Below are positions 56,761 through 64,000 of a DNA stretch of 64,000 bases, in pieces. This DNA comes from Mycobacterium sp. E1747 (GTDB taxonomy: Bacteria > Actinomycetota > Actinomycetes > Mycobacteriales > Mycobacteriaceae): the NCBI RefSeq assembly GCF_001667775.1, contig NZ_LZJI01000128.1, positions 1 through 64,000 of the forward strand, read 5' to 3'. Under the pieces are notes generated by a model. The model did not search any database, had not been told where the DNA came from, and was given only the letters and a program-made list of their open reading frames with translations. The position numbers and the translations under genes are program-made. The first letter of the stretch is position 1, and the number at the start of each line of letters is the position of its first letter.

Positions 56761-57085
56761 TTTGTTTTGCCTCCTTTCACGCACGCCGTACGCGGCACTG
56801 GCGTCAGCACCGCGATGAATCGAAATCGACGCGATTGACGCCTCGTCGCAACGAGGGCTGTAGCTCGCATATGTTTGGCTGTTGGGGCGGATCTTTCGTC
56901 CCTGAGTGACACCGCCGCAGGCCTTATCGACATGGCTGGCCGCCGCAACGTGCGGAAGTTGTAGTGCCGCACCACGTCATAGACGTATTCCGCACTCATT
57001 CCGCCTCCAGGCCGCCGCAGCGGTGAGTTGCCGGCGGGTTCGGGCTCTGGCCGGGCACGGACTCGACCGCCGCGGGACATCGGAA
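56761..57085. other. Intergenic region between the transglycosylase and cupin genes
   Basis: 325 bp. Both neighbours are on the minus strand, so this carries the transglycosylase promoter and ribosome site (CCTCCT at 56770-56775 on the plus strand). Short open frames exist but none has a family match. Nothing else is seen. Confidence 0.4.
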
Positions 57086-57790
57086 TCACGTCGCTATCAC
57101 GACCGCATTCAGTCCTTGGTCACCCAATGGGCGAACCGTCGCAAAATCGGTTGCGAGCCAGTAAGAGTGGCCCGATTCGATTACACGGCCCTGCGCGTCG
57201 GGCAGTGACGCAGTGCCGGAAACCACAACCAAGACACCGCCGCCGCGCAGTGCCAGCCGTGTTTGAGCGTGCGGACGTAGGCGCAGTCGATACGCCGGCC
57301 ACCGTCCCGGTTCGGCTTCTGCCCGTAGTTCTCTGGTCTCAGGCAAAGGTTGGGGTAACAGATAGTCGCGCTCTAGCTCGACCCCGATGATGCGTAGGGG
57401 GCATTGATTCGATGGGTGCGCGATGACCCGGTGGATTAAGGGCAAGCTGTGGTGTGGTTGCAGTAGGACTGTGCCGACAGGGATCTGAACCCATCCTCGC
57501 GAGAGCCTGCGACCGGCCCGAAGACGCGCACGGGTTGCAACCCCTGTCGAGCGTCCCAACACGGCTTGCATCAGCTGATGTCCGGGCTCGTCCGATCTGG
57601 ACCGGCCGGTCGTGGTTCTTATGTAGATGGTGTCGCGGTGGTGGCGGTGAAACAGTGTTGAGTTCCCAGGTGCGATGGTTACCTCATAAACCCTGACGCC
57701 GCGGATGCGAAACTGCTCGACGTGGTGTGGCTCGGCGGACACATCGACCCAGTCGACGCCAAGGTCGCGCCCGTAATCGATCTCACCCAT
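57086..57790 (-). CDS. Cupin-fold hypothetical protein
   Basis: 234 residues. Strand-rich with the cupin histidine motif YEVTIAPGNSTLFHRHHRDT near residue 38 and a second barrel-like half (LALRGGGVLVVVSGTASLP; ESGHSYWLATD). The His-His pair suggests a metal site. The enzyme, if it is one, is unidentified. It is on the same strand as, and downstream of, the metallo-beta-lactamase gene. Confidence 0.7.
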   Translation of the reverse strand: MGEIDYGRDLGVDWVDVSAEPHHVEQFRIRGVRVYEVTIAPGNSTLFHRHHRDTIYIRTTTGRSRSDEPGHQLMQAVLGRSTGVATRARLRAGRRLSRGWVQIPVGTVLLQPHHSLPLIHRVIAHPSNQCPLRIIGVELERDYLLPQPLPETRELRAEAEPGRWPAYRLRLRPHAQTRLALRGGGVLVVVSGTASLPDAQGRVIESGHSYWLATDFATVRPLGDQGLNAVVIAT

Positions 57791-57861
57791 GGCGGCTCAA
57801 CACGCGAAAATACGGCCGTCGGTTACTTCGTAACTACGCAGCCGCGGCATGGGGACGGCCA

Positions 57862-58536
57862 TCACCGTCTCCTCTTGGGTGCTAATTGAGTTGCTCGGCA
57901 ATAAAACTCGCGTTTTACATGCGGAGGCATCCACTGATCACAGTGTGCAAGTTCAGCTCCGATGGTGGTGCTGCGGCCGTGGCCGGTGTAGACGACAGTT
58001 TCTTCCGGAAGCGAACCAAGGCGTTGAGTTATCGAGACCACGATGGTGGGAAAGTCGGAGTAGGAACGGCCAGTCGCACCGGGGCCGCCGTGAAACAGGG
58101 TGTCGCCGCTGAATAGTGCGCTGAGCTCGGGCGCGTACAGGCACGTCGAGCCCGGTGAGTGACCGGGAGTGTGCACCGCGCGCAACTCGATGCCGCCAAC
58201 ACTGAGGACAGAGTCGGGGGCGAGGGGCTCAAAATCGGTGTTCTGGTGGGTCATCTCCCACAGCACCTGATCACCCGAGTGCATCATGACCGGGGCACCG
58301 AAGAACTGACCGAGTTCAGGTGCGACGGTCACATGATCGTTGTGTCCATGGGTGCACACGACTGCCACGACATTGCGTCCACGTACCGCCTCGATGATGG
58401 GCGCTGCCGTGTGCGCGGCATCGATCACGACGACGTCGGAGTCGTCGCCGAGCAGCCAGACGTTGTTCTCGACTTCCCAGTTGCCGCCGTCGAGCGCGAA
58501 CGTGCCATGGGTCACCACCCGCTCGATGTGGGCCAT
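57862..58536 (-). CDS. Metallo-beta-lactamase-fold hydrolase (Rv2260-like)
   Basis: 224 residues. The zinc motif is visible as VCTHGHNDHVTVAPELG (HxHxDH) near residue 60, with further metal His in AVHTPGHSPGSTCLY and YTGHGRSTTIG. The gene directly abuts mscR, as Rv2260 does with Rv2259. Glyoxalase II-like or mycothiol-thioester hydrolase activity is an inference from that pairing. Confidence 0.9.
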   Translation of the reverse strand: MAHIERVVTHGTFALDGGNWEVENNVWLLGDDSDVVVIDAAHTAAPIIEAVRGRNVVAVVCTHGHNDHVTVAPELGQFFGAPVMMHSGDQVLWEMTHQNTDFEPLAPDSVLSVGGIELRAVHTPGHSPGSTCLYAPELSALFSGDTLFHGGPGATGRSYSDFPTIVVSITQRLGSLPEETVVYTGHGRSTTIGAELAHCDQWMPPHVKREFYCRATQLAPKRRR

Positions 58537-59622
58537 CTAGAGGATCACCACCGACCGAAGCACTTCACCGGAGTGCATCTTCTCGAAGGCCTTTTCGACG
58601 TCATCGATCCCGATCCGCTCGCTGACGAAGCGCTCCAGCGGTAGCCGACCCTGCAGGTACAGATCAACCAGCGTCGGAAAGTCTCGTTCGGGTAGGCAGT
58701 CACCGTACCAAGACGACTTCAGCGTCCCGCCGCGTGAAAAGAAATCGAGAAGTGGTATCTCAAGGCGCATATCCGGAGTAGGAACCCCAACCAGAACAAC
58801 CGTGCCTGCCAGATCCCTTGCGTAGAAAGCCTGTTTCCAAGTCTCGGGCCGGCCGACGGCGTCGATAACTATATCGACGCCGAACCCCTCAGTCAGGTCC
58901 TCGATGGCTTCCAGCACGTCGCCATGGCTCGCATTGATGATCTCCGTGGCACCGAAATCCTTCGCCCACTCCAATTTCCTGTCATCGGTGTCAATCGCGA
59001 TGATTCGCTTGGCACCGACCAGCCGCGCGCCAGCGATCGCCGCGTCGCCGACGCCGCCGCAGCCAATCACGGCGACCGTATCGTCGCGGGTGACTCCACC
59101 GGTGTTGACCGCGGCGCCTAAACCTGCCATCACGCCGCAGCCAAGCAACCCGACCACCGCCGGGTCACCAGCCGGGTCAACCTTGGTGCATTGCCCCTCG
59201 GCCACCAGCGTTTTGTCAGCGAAAGCCCCAATGCCAAGCGCTGGCGCCAACTGGGTGCCATCCGCGAGTGTCATCTTCTGCTTCGCGTTATGGCTCTCGA
59301 AGCAATACCATGGCCGTCCGCGACGGCAGGCCCGGCAATTGCCGCAAACGGCGCGCCAATTCAGCACCACAAAATCCCCTGGGGCCACCCGCGTGACACC
59401 GCTCCCGACGGACTCCACAGTCCCGGCGGCTTCGTGGCCGAGTAGAAACGGATAGTCGTCGGTGATACCACCGTCCCGGTAGGTGAGGTCGGTATGACAT
59501 ACGCCGCATGCCGCTATGTCCACGACGACCTCACCCGGGCCCGGATCAGGTATCACTATGTCAACCAATTCGACTGGTTGAGCCTTGGCTCGCGAGATCA
59601 CACCGCGCACGACCTGATACAT
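58537..59622 (-). CDS. mscR: S-nitrosomycothiol reductase / mycothiol-dependent formaldehyde dehydrogenase
   Basis: 361 residues from the ATG at 59622, preceded by GAGGAGG, equal in length to MscR (Rv2259). A zinc alcohol dehydrogenase with catalytic zinc ligands in [14 protein letters not shown] and [14 protein letters not shown], the structural zinc cysteines in [17 protein letters not shown], and the NAD motif [16 protein letters not shown]. It oxidises hydroxymethyl-mycothiol and reduces S-nitrosomycothiol. Together with the MBL gene it forms a two-gene detoxification unit. It may be a second copy in this genome. Confidence 0.88.
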   Translation of the reverse strand: MYQVVRGVISRAKAQPVELVDIVIPDPGPGEVVVDIAACGVCHTDLTYRDGGITDDYPFLLGHEAAGTVESVGSGVTRVAPGDFVVLNWRAVCGNCRACRRGRPWYCFESHNAKQKMTLADGTQLAPALGIGAFADKTLVAEGQCTKVDPAGDPAVVGLLGCGVMAGLGAAVNTGGVTRDDTVAVIGCGGVGDAAIAGARLVGAKRIIAIDTDDRKLEWAKDFGATEIINASHGDVLEAIEDLTEGFGVDIVIDAVGRPETWKQAFYARDLAGTVVLVGVPTPDMRLEIPLLDFFSRGGTLKSSWYGDCLPERDFPTLVDLYLQGRLPLERFVSERIGIDDVEKAFEKMHSGEVLRSVVIL

Positions 59623-59719
59623 CGATGTGTTCCTCCTCATATCCCGATCTCGGTAAGAATTCTTCGCATAACAGGCGCGACTCTTGCTGTAGCGCAACAC
59701 AAACGGGTTGCTGGCGTAG

Positions 59720-60631
59720 CTACCTGATCGACGAGACCACATCTCCCGACATGGCAGCCAGCTGTGGACCCCAGCTCGACCATCCATGATCGCCGCTCGT
59801 GGGGAAGTCGAAATGCCCGTTCTGCCCGCCAACTTGGCGATAGTGGGCGAAGAAGACCCGATTGCTGCCCTGCGCCTGATCGGGGTATCCGATCATCGCG
59901 GCCGGATCACTGGCGGTCAGTGTCCCGGGACTGAACACCCACAGGCGAGTATTGTTGTCGGCCAACAGCTGGACATGGGCGTCTGGGTCGCGCCATTTCC
60001 ACCGGCCAAGCTGCGCGGCGCCCCACATGTTATTGGTATCGACCCCACCGAATCTCATCATGCCCGCGGTGATCGCGCCGTTGAGAGTGGTGTTCCCCGG
60101 GGTGAGGAATCCCGACATCGAACCGGCGTAGCGAAATCGATCCGGATGGAACTCCGCCAGTGTCATCGCCGCTGTGCCGCCCTGTGAAGCACCGATGATC
60201 GCATGGCCGAAGGGTGCTGATCCCTTGTTGGCCGCAAGCCAGTTCGGTAGTTCCTCCGCGATGAAGCTCTCCCACTGCTTGCTGCCGTCCTGCTCCCAAT
60301 TGGTGTAAAGACTGTAGGCGCCTCCGGCCGGCGCGACGATTGAAACACCCTTACCACCAAGAGCATTCATCGCATTGCCCGCGGTCACCCAGTTACTGAC
60401 TGTCTCCCCGGCATTGAAGGCGTCGAGCAGATACACGACATGGGGGCCGCCCGACAGAAACGTCACCGGGATATCCCGGCCCATCGCCGCAGACGGCACC
60501 ATCAGCTGTTCTACACCTGGAGCAGCTCGCACCACCGGTGATAACCAACCCCCAGCTACCCCGACAAGCACCGTGACCGCCATGCGTGCCAGACTCGTTC
60601 CAACTCGGTGATACCAGCCGTTAAAAGTCAT
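59720..60631 (-). CDS. Antigen-85/MPT51-like secreted mycolyltransferase-family protein
   Basis: 303 residues from the ATG at 60631. A signal peptide ([20 protein letters not shown]) leads an alpha/beta hydrolase of the antigen 85 type. It follows MPT51 (FbpD) in the C-terminal half: [19 protein letters not shown] and [19 protein letters not shown]. Unlike recalled MPT51, the elbow reads GASQGG with Ser where MPT51 has Ala, and SGDHGW keeps a His where MPT51 has Asn. The antigen 85 Glu region is not obvious. It may be an active esterase or mycolyltransferase. Confidence 0.88.
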   Translation of the reverse strand: MTFNGWYHRVGTSLARMAVTVLVGVAGGWLSPVVRAAPGVEQLMVPSAAMGRDIPVTFLSGGPHVVYLLDAFNAGETVSNWVTAGNAMNALGGKGVSIVAPAGGAYSLYTNWEQDGSKQWESFIAEELPNWLAANKGSAPFGHAIIGASQGGTAAMTLAEFHPDRFRYAGSMSGFLTPGNTTLNGAITAGMMRFGGVDTNNMWGAAQLGRWKWRDPDAHVQLLADNNTRLWVFSPGTLTASDPAAMIGYPDQAQGSNRVFFAHYRQVGGQNGHFDFPTSGDHGWSSWGPQLAAMSGDVVSSIR

Positions 60632-60660
60632 GAGGGAGTGGTCGATTCGGGCTGTCTCGG

Positions 60661-60771
60661 CTAGTTGGCCGGATACGCGGGCGGTGGATAGACGCCCCTG
60701 AGGATCCAGGCGAACCACGACGTGGCGTACTCAAGTTCGTCGCTGGCATCATAGTCAGGCACTGGGTCCAT
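60661..60771 (-). CDS. 36-residue peptide upstream of the MPT51-like gene
   Basis: ATG at 60771 preceded by AGGGGTGACGAC. The product is acidic at the start (MDPVPDYDASDELEYATS) and aromatic at the end (WFAWILRGVYPPPAYPAN). It ends 29 bp before the MPT51-like ATG, so it may be a leader peptide or small co-expressed protein. No family is recognised. Confidence 0.45.
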   Translation of the reverse strand: MDPVPDYDASDELEYATSWFAWILRGVYPPPAYPAN

Positions 60772-61025
60772 GTCGTCACCCCTCTCGTATCGGCTCGACG
60801 CTACGGAGTCAGTCGCAATTCCGAAAGGCGCTGTCCGCGAGCAGCTCCGGTACAACGTTATGTTGACCGGCTGCTCTTAGGTGTGTCCACATGCGTTCCG
60901 CATGATTGAACCGAATGCCGTCACCATGGCGTTGGCTCCTCACGGCACGGTGGTGCCCGATTAGCGCTTACTTTTCGTCAATCCAGCCGTGACACCCGGT
61001 CGCGCGGGTGCGGTGTGTATGCCGA

Positions 61026-62267
61026 TCAGCGCAATACGACGGGAAGCTCCATCACCGTGCTGATGGTTGGTGTGACCAAATCCCGGACGTCGTCGCATAT
61101 CTGGTAGTTCGGGTACCGGCGGAGCAGTTCGCCGAAGGCAATGCGTGCCTCCAGCCGTGCGAGATGCGCACCGAGACAGACGTGTTCACCCCACCCAAAT
61201 GTGAGGTTTCCCTTATGCAGCGGCCGGAAGGCGTCAAAAGCGAGCGGGTCCGGCCACACTGTCTCGTCGCGATTGGCGCTGCGATAGAACATGGCAACAC
61301 AATCTCCGGCCGCGATGGGCTGGCCGGCGATCGCGGTGTCCTCGGTGGCGGTACGGATGAAGGCGGTGACGGGCGAGACGACCCGCAGACACTCTTCGAC
61401 AGCGGCCGGAATGTTGGCAGGCTCGGCAACGAGGCGCTGTCGTTGGTCTTGATGTTGTGCAAGAAGGTAGGCCCCGCCGGCCAGCAGGCTTCGCGTGGTC
61501 TCGTTGCCGGCCACCAGGAGAGCCACGCACATCGTGTGAACGGTCTCGGCTGAGAGTCGGTCTCCGTGAATGTCGGAGTGCATCATGAGGCTGATGAGGT
61601 CGTCGGCGGGGCTTGCGCGCTTCTCGGCTAGCAGTTCGGCCAGGTAGACGTTCATGGCGCCCAAATGCGCGCCTGCGACCGCGGCCCGCTCCGGAGTGGT
61701 GTCGGGCTGGATCAGTTCCACCATGGCCTCGCTCCACAGCTTGAACGACGGCCAATCCTGCGCAGGGGCCCCGAGAAGCTCGGCGATCAGGCGAATCGGG
61801 ATGGGTGCGACGAACGATGCCACCAGATCCAGCGGATGTGTGTCGTCCAATGACGAGAGCACCTCATCAACGATCTCGCGGACGCGCGACTCAAGGCGCG
61901 CGACGGAGGGCCGGGTAAACGCCGAGCTCAGCACGCGGCGGACCTCCATATGCCGGGGTGGATCAAGCTCGATCAGGTTCTCCCCCGATGCGCTGCCTGC
62001 TCGGGCGAGCCGGTCCTCATCGAGTTGGTCGCCCATCATCACGCCGCGTGCCGAGGAGAATGTCTTAGGCCGCTCGGAGACGGACTTGACGTCCTCGTAT
62101 CGAACGACGCTCCAGAACCGCCCCGGCCCATACCAGGCCACCGGCGCTTCGCGACGCAGGACGGCGCACGCGGCGTCGATATCGACCCCGCCGAAGCCAA
62201 CCTCGTCAAGTTTGAGCCCGGGAACAACCTCGTCCGCGAGCAGCCTGCCCCTGGCTTCAGTAGTCAC
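61026..62267 (-). CDS. Cytochrome P450
   Basis: 413 residues. The haem-binding motif FGWGEHVCLGAHLARLEA near residue 350 holds the Cys ligand. The I-helix ALLVAGNETTRS and the K-helix ExxR (EECLR) are intact, as is the N-terminal DPPRHMEVRRVLSSAFT block. It should hydroxylate a lipid or sterol-like substrate using a ferredoxin; none is encoded beside it. The CYP family number cannot be assigned by eye. Confidence 0.92.
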   Translation of the reverse strand: MTTEARGRLLADEVVPGLKLDEVGFGGVDIDAACAVLRREAPVAWYGPGRFWSVVRYEDVKSVSERPKTFSSARGVMMGDQLDEDRLARAGSASGENLIELDPPRHMEVRRVLSSAFTRPSVARLESRVREIVDEVLSSLDDTHPLDLVASFVAPIPIRLIAELLGAPAQDWPSFKLWSEAMVELIQPDTTPERAAVAGAHLGAMNVYLAELLAEKRASPADDLISLMMHSDIHGDRLSAETVHTMCVALLVAGNETTRSLLAGGAYLLAQHQDQRQRLVAEPANIPAAVEECLRVVSPVTAFIRTATEDTAIAGQPIAAGDCVAMFYRSANRDETVWPDPLAFDAFRPLHKGNLTFGWGEHVCLGAHLARLEARIAFGELLRRYPNYQICDDVRDLVTPTISTVMELPVVLR

Positions 62268-62418
62268 AATTCACGACCAATCGGTTACTGAACACTCGTC
62301 TTGCCCGCCGTAAGACTGTCCGGCGGTATCTCATCGTGAACTTGTGCCGGTTCCCATGTCCACAGCAGTTCCGGATGCCTGAACGGCCTCCCCCAGCAAG
62401 ATCATCTGGGTGTCATCG

Positions 62419-62913
62419 CTAGCCGCCCGATCGACCGCGCCCCGCCGCTCGGGTGAGGCGCTTGAGCAATGGGCCGACTCGGTAGGGCACCGGTGTCGAC
62501 AACGCAATGTGCGTTGTCGTCCGGTTCACACCTTCGATGTCGTACATCTCCTGGATCAGGTGCTGCAGCTCTTCGTGAGTGCGAGCGGCGATGCGCACCA
62601 TAAGATCTGCGCGCCCCGTTGTCACGTGCACCTCCAGAACATTGGGCATCATGCCCAGGGCGTCGATCACGGCTTGCAGCGCGCCCTGCGCAAGCTCGAT
62701 GTCCACGAATGCTTCGACCGGAACGCCCACATCGACCATCCCGACGCGAACGCTGTATCCGACCACGATTCCTGCGGCCGACAGCCGCGATAGGCGAGCG
62801 TGAATGGTATTGCGTGACACCCGCAATCGATGTGCCAGCTCCATGACGCTCTTGCGCGGATCCTCCGATAGCGCCGATACCAGGTCCGCATCCAGCTCGT
62901 CGATGGTTGTCAT
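62419..62913 (-). CDS. Lrp/AsnC-family transcriptional regulator
   Basis: 164 residues. The N-terminal helix-turn-helix is LDADLVSALSEDPRKSVMEL then RLRVSRNTIHARLSRLSAAG. The C-terminal RAM domain (VEAFVDIELAQGALQAVID; VTTGRADLMVRIAARTHEEL) binds amino acids and makes octamers. It is divergent from the indolepyruvate oxidoreductase gene, so control of aromatic amino-acid breakdown is likely. Confidence 0.92.
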   Translation of the reverse strand: MTTIDELDADLVSALSEDPRKSVMELAHRLRVSRNTIHARLSRLSAAGIVVGYSVRVGMVDVGVPVEAFVDIELAQGALQAVIDALGMMPNVLEVHVTTGRADLMVRIAARTHEELQHLIQEMYDIEGVNRTTTHIALSTPVPYRVGPLLKRLTRAAGRGRSGG

Positions 62914-62967
62914 CCCGCCTCACTCCCATCAAGTCTCTACACCGCAGCTATACATATTGCTCGGTTA

Positions 62968-62986
62968 TTGCGCGAATTGTTGCGCG
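62968..62986. promoter_or_regulatory. Direct repeat in the Lrp/IOR divergent region
   Basis: TTGCGCG occurs at 62968-62974 and 62980-62986, 12 bp apart, in an AT-rich divergent promoter region. It is a candidate Lrp-type binding site. Confidence 0.45.
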
Positions 62987-63042
62987 TTATGAGGTCCTAA
63001 CAAAAAATACCATTTCATGTTGATGAGTCTCCGGCTCGGCCA

Positions 63043-64000
63043 ATGACGACCACCTCAGAGTCCGCCGGTGTAGAGCTCAGGGCATACACCTTGGATCAGC
63101 GGTTTCGACCAGGCGAAGGTGCTGTCGTCCTGACCGGTTTGCAAGCCGTGCCCCGTCTCTTGGTGGAACAGCATGTGCGCGACGTTCGGGCCGGTCGCCA
63201 CACAGCCAGCTTGGTGTCTGGGTACCCGGGTAGTCCGTTCGCCGGGATCGATAAGGCCCTTGCGGAAGCACCTGAGCTCGCGAGCCACCACGGGATGCGT
63301 TTCGTCCCGGGCCTCAACGAAGAGCTTGCCGCAACGGCCGTTTGGGGCAGCCAGTCCGCGCTGCCCGCGGGCACCCGCAGGTGTGACGGCGTAGTCGGTG
63401 TGTGGTACGGCAAGGGGCCAGGCGCCGACCGCTCCGGCGACGTGCTGCGGCACGGCAATTTGTACGGCGCGGATCCGAACGGCGGGGTTCTGGTCTTGGT
63501 CGGCGATGATCCCGGCGCCAAATCGTCTACGGTGCCCTGCGCGACGGAAAGGACGTTGGCGGCCCTGGGCATGCCGGTCCTTTTTCCACGAAACAGCGAG
63601 GAGCTCATCACCTTCGGGCTGTACGGAATTGAGCTGTCGCGCGCGTCGGGGTGCTGGGTCGGCATGAAGGTTGTCGCCGACGTCGCAGACGGTCTCTGGA
63701 GCGTCGACAACGATTTCGCCGCGTTGACAGTTGAGCGGCCCAGGATTTCCTGGCAAGGCCGGCCGTGGACCTACCGGCAACGTGTGATGCAAGTGCCCAG
63801 CGACAGTCTGCTCGCCGAAGCGGACTTGCTCGGACCGCGATGGGAGATGGTCCGACAGTTCGCTGCCCTCAACGCCTTCGACCGGGTGGAGGTCGATGCC
63901 CCAGATGCCCGGCTGGGCATTGCGGCCGTGGGCACGTCCTTCGATCACACTCGTCAGGCCTTACTGGAACTCGGGCTTGACGATGACTCGTTGAGGCGAG
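63043..64000 (+). CDS. Indolepyruvate ferredoxin oxidoreductase, fused type (3' end outside window)
   Basis: The frame from the ATG at 63043 stays open to the window end (319 codons). It opens MTTTSESAGVELRAYTLDQR. Typical features are LVSGYPGSPFAGIDKALAEA, the pyrimidine-binding start of the alpha part, PGLNEELAATAVWGSQSA, VWYGKGPGADRSGDVLRHGN and DDPGAKSSTVPCATERTLAA. Full-length family members have about 1150 residues with fused alpha and gamma parts. The enzyme converts arylpyruvates to aryl-acetyl-CoA with ferredoxin. The Lrp/AsnC gene is divergent. Confidence 0.93.
   Translation, partial: MTTTSESAGVELRAYTLDQRFRPGEGAVVLTGLQAVPRLLVEQHVRDVRAGRHTASLVSGYPGSPFAGIDKALAEAPELASHHGMRFVPGLNEELAATAVWGSQSALPAGTRRCDGVVGVWYGKGPGADRSGDVLRHGNLYGADPNGGVLVLVGDDPGAKSSTVPCATERTLAALGMPVLFPRNSEELITFGLYGIELSRASGCWVGMKVVADVADGLWSVDNDFAALTVERPRISWQGRPWTYRQRVMQVPSDSLLAEADLLGPRWEMVRQFAALNAFDRVEVDAPDARLGIAAVGTSFDHTRQALLELGLDDDSLRR

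Noticed and set aside
63055..63948. 297-codon minus-strand frame at the right edge
   Set aside because: The plus strand of the same stretch encodes a clear indolepyruvate ferredoxin oxidoreductase start, so this is its shadow.

Overview
The window is a high-GC, densely coded stretch of a slow-growing mycobacterial chromosome, most likely from the Mycobacterium avium complex or a near relative. The reasons are a type VII secretion (ESX) locus with PE, PPE and Esx genes, whiB6, a mycolic-acid methyltransferase, F420-dependent enzymes, an antigen-85/MPT51 relative and an S-nitrosomycothiol reductase. Named matches come from recalled M. tuberculosis proteins and gene order; no database search was run.

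Region 1 (1-5.3 kb) follows the order around Rv3860-Rv3863 of M. tuberculosis: a MinD-like ATPase (cut by the left edge), whiB6 and the FHA-like Rv3863 homologue. Inserted among them is a small unit of a SigI-like ECF sigma factor, a divergent NmrA-type reductase and a DUF385 protein. Region 2 (5.3-16.5 kb) jumps straight to ESX-2. The whole ESX-1 cluster that lies here in M. tuberculosis is absent. ESX-2 runs leftward as PE36, PPE69, esxD, esxC, espG2, a MinD-like gene, eccD2, mycP2, eccE2, eccA2. The motor ATPase gene eccC2 and its partner eccB2, expected just upstream of PE36, are not there; an orphan PrrB-like histidine kinase stands in that place.

Region 3 (16.8-53.4 kb) is a mosaic of metabolic and regulatory genes: TetR plus acyl-CoA dehydrogenase, an Eis-type acetyltransferase, a lone cytochrome c oxidase subunit I, an SsuABC-like importer, two MFS transporters, three luciferase-like F420 enzymes, PadR, a NUDIX hydrolase, a mycolate methyltransferase, hemerythrin, PhoU, MalQ, a wax ester/triacylglycerol synthase, a formate/nitrite-type channel, a SulP transporter, a methyltransferase with a near-consensus promoter, a fused MaoC dehydratase, a transglutaminase and a GH6 cellulase.

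Region 4 (53.4-64 kb) looks more accessory and by eye less GC-rich. It holds small secreted proteins, a type-B carboxylesterase, a lytic transglycosylase, a cupin, an mscR/metallo-beta-lactamase pair, an MPT51-like protein that has apparent catalytic Ser and His, a cytochrome P450, and an Lrp/AsnC regulator divergent from a fused indolepyruvate ferredoxin oxidoreductase that runs off the right edge. No tRNA, rRNA, CRISPR array, transposase or integrase was recognised.
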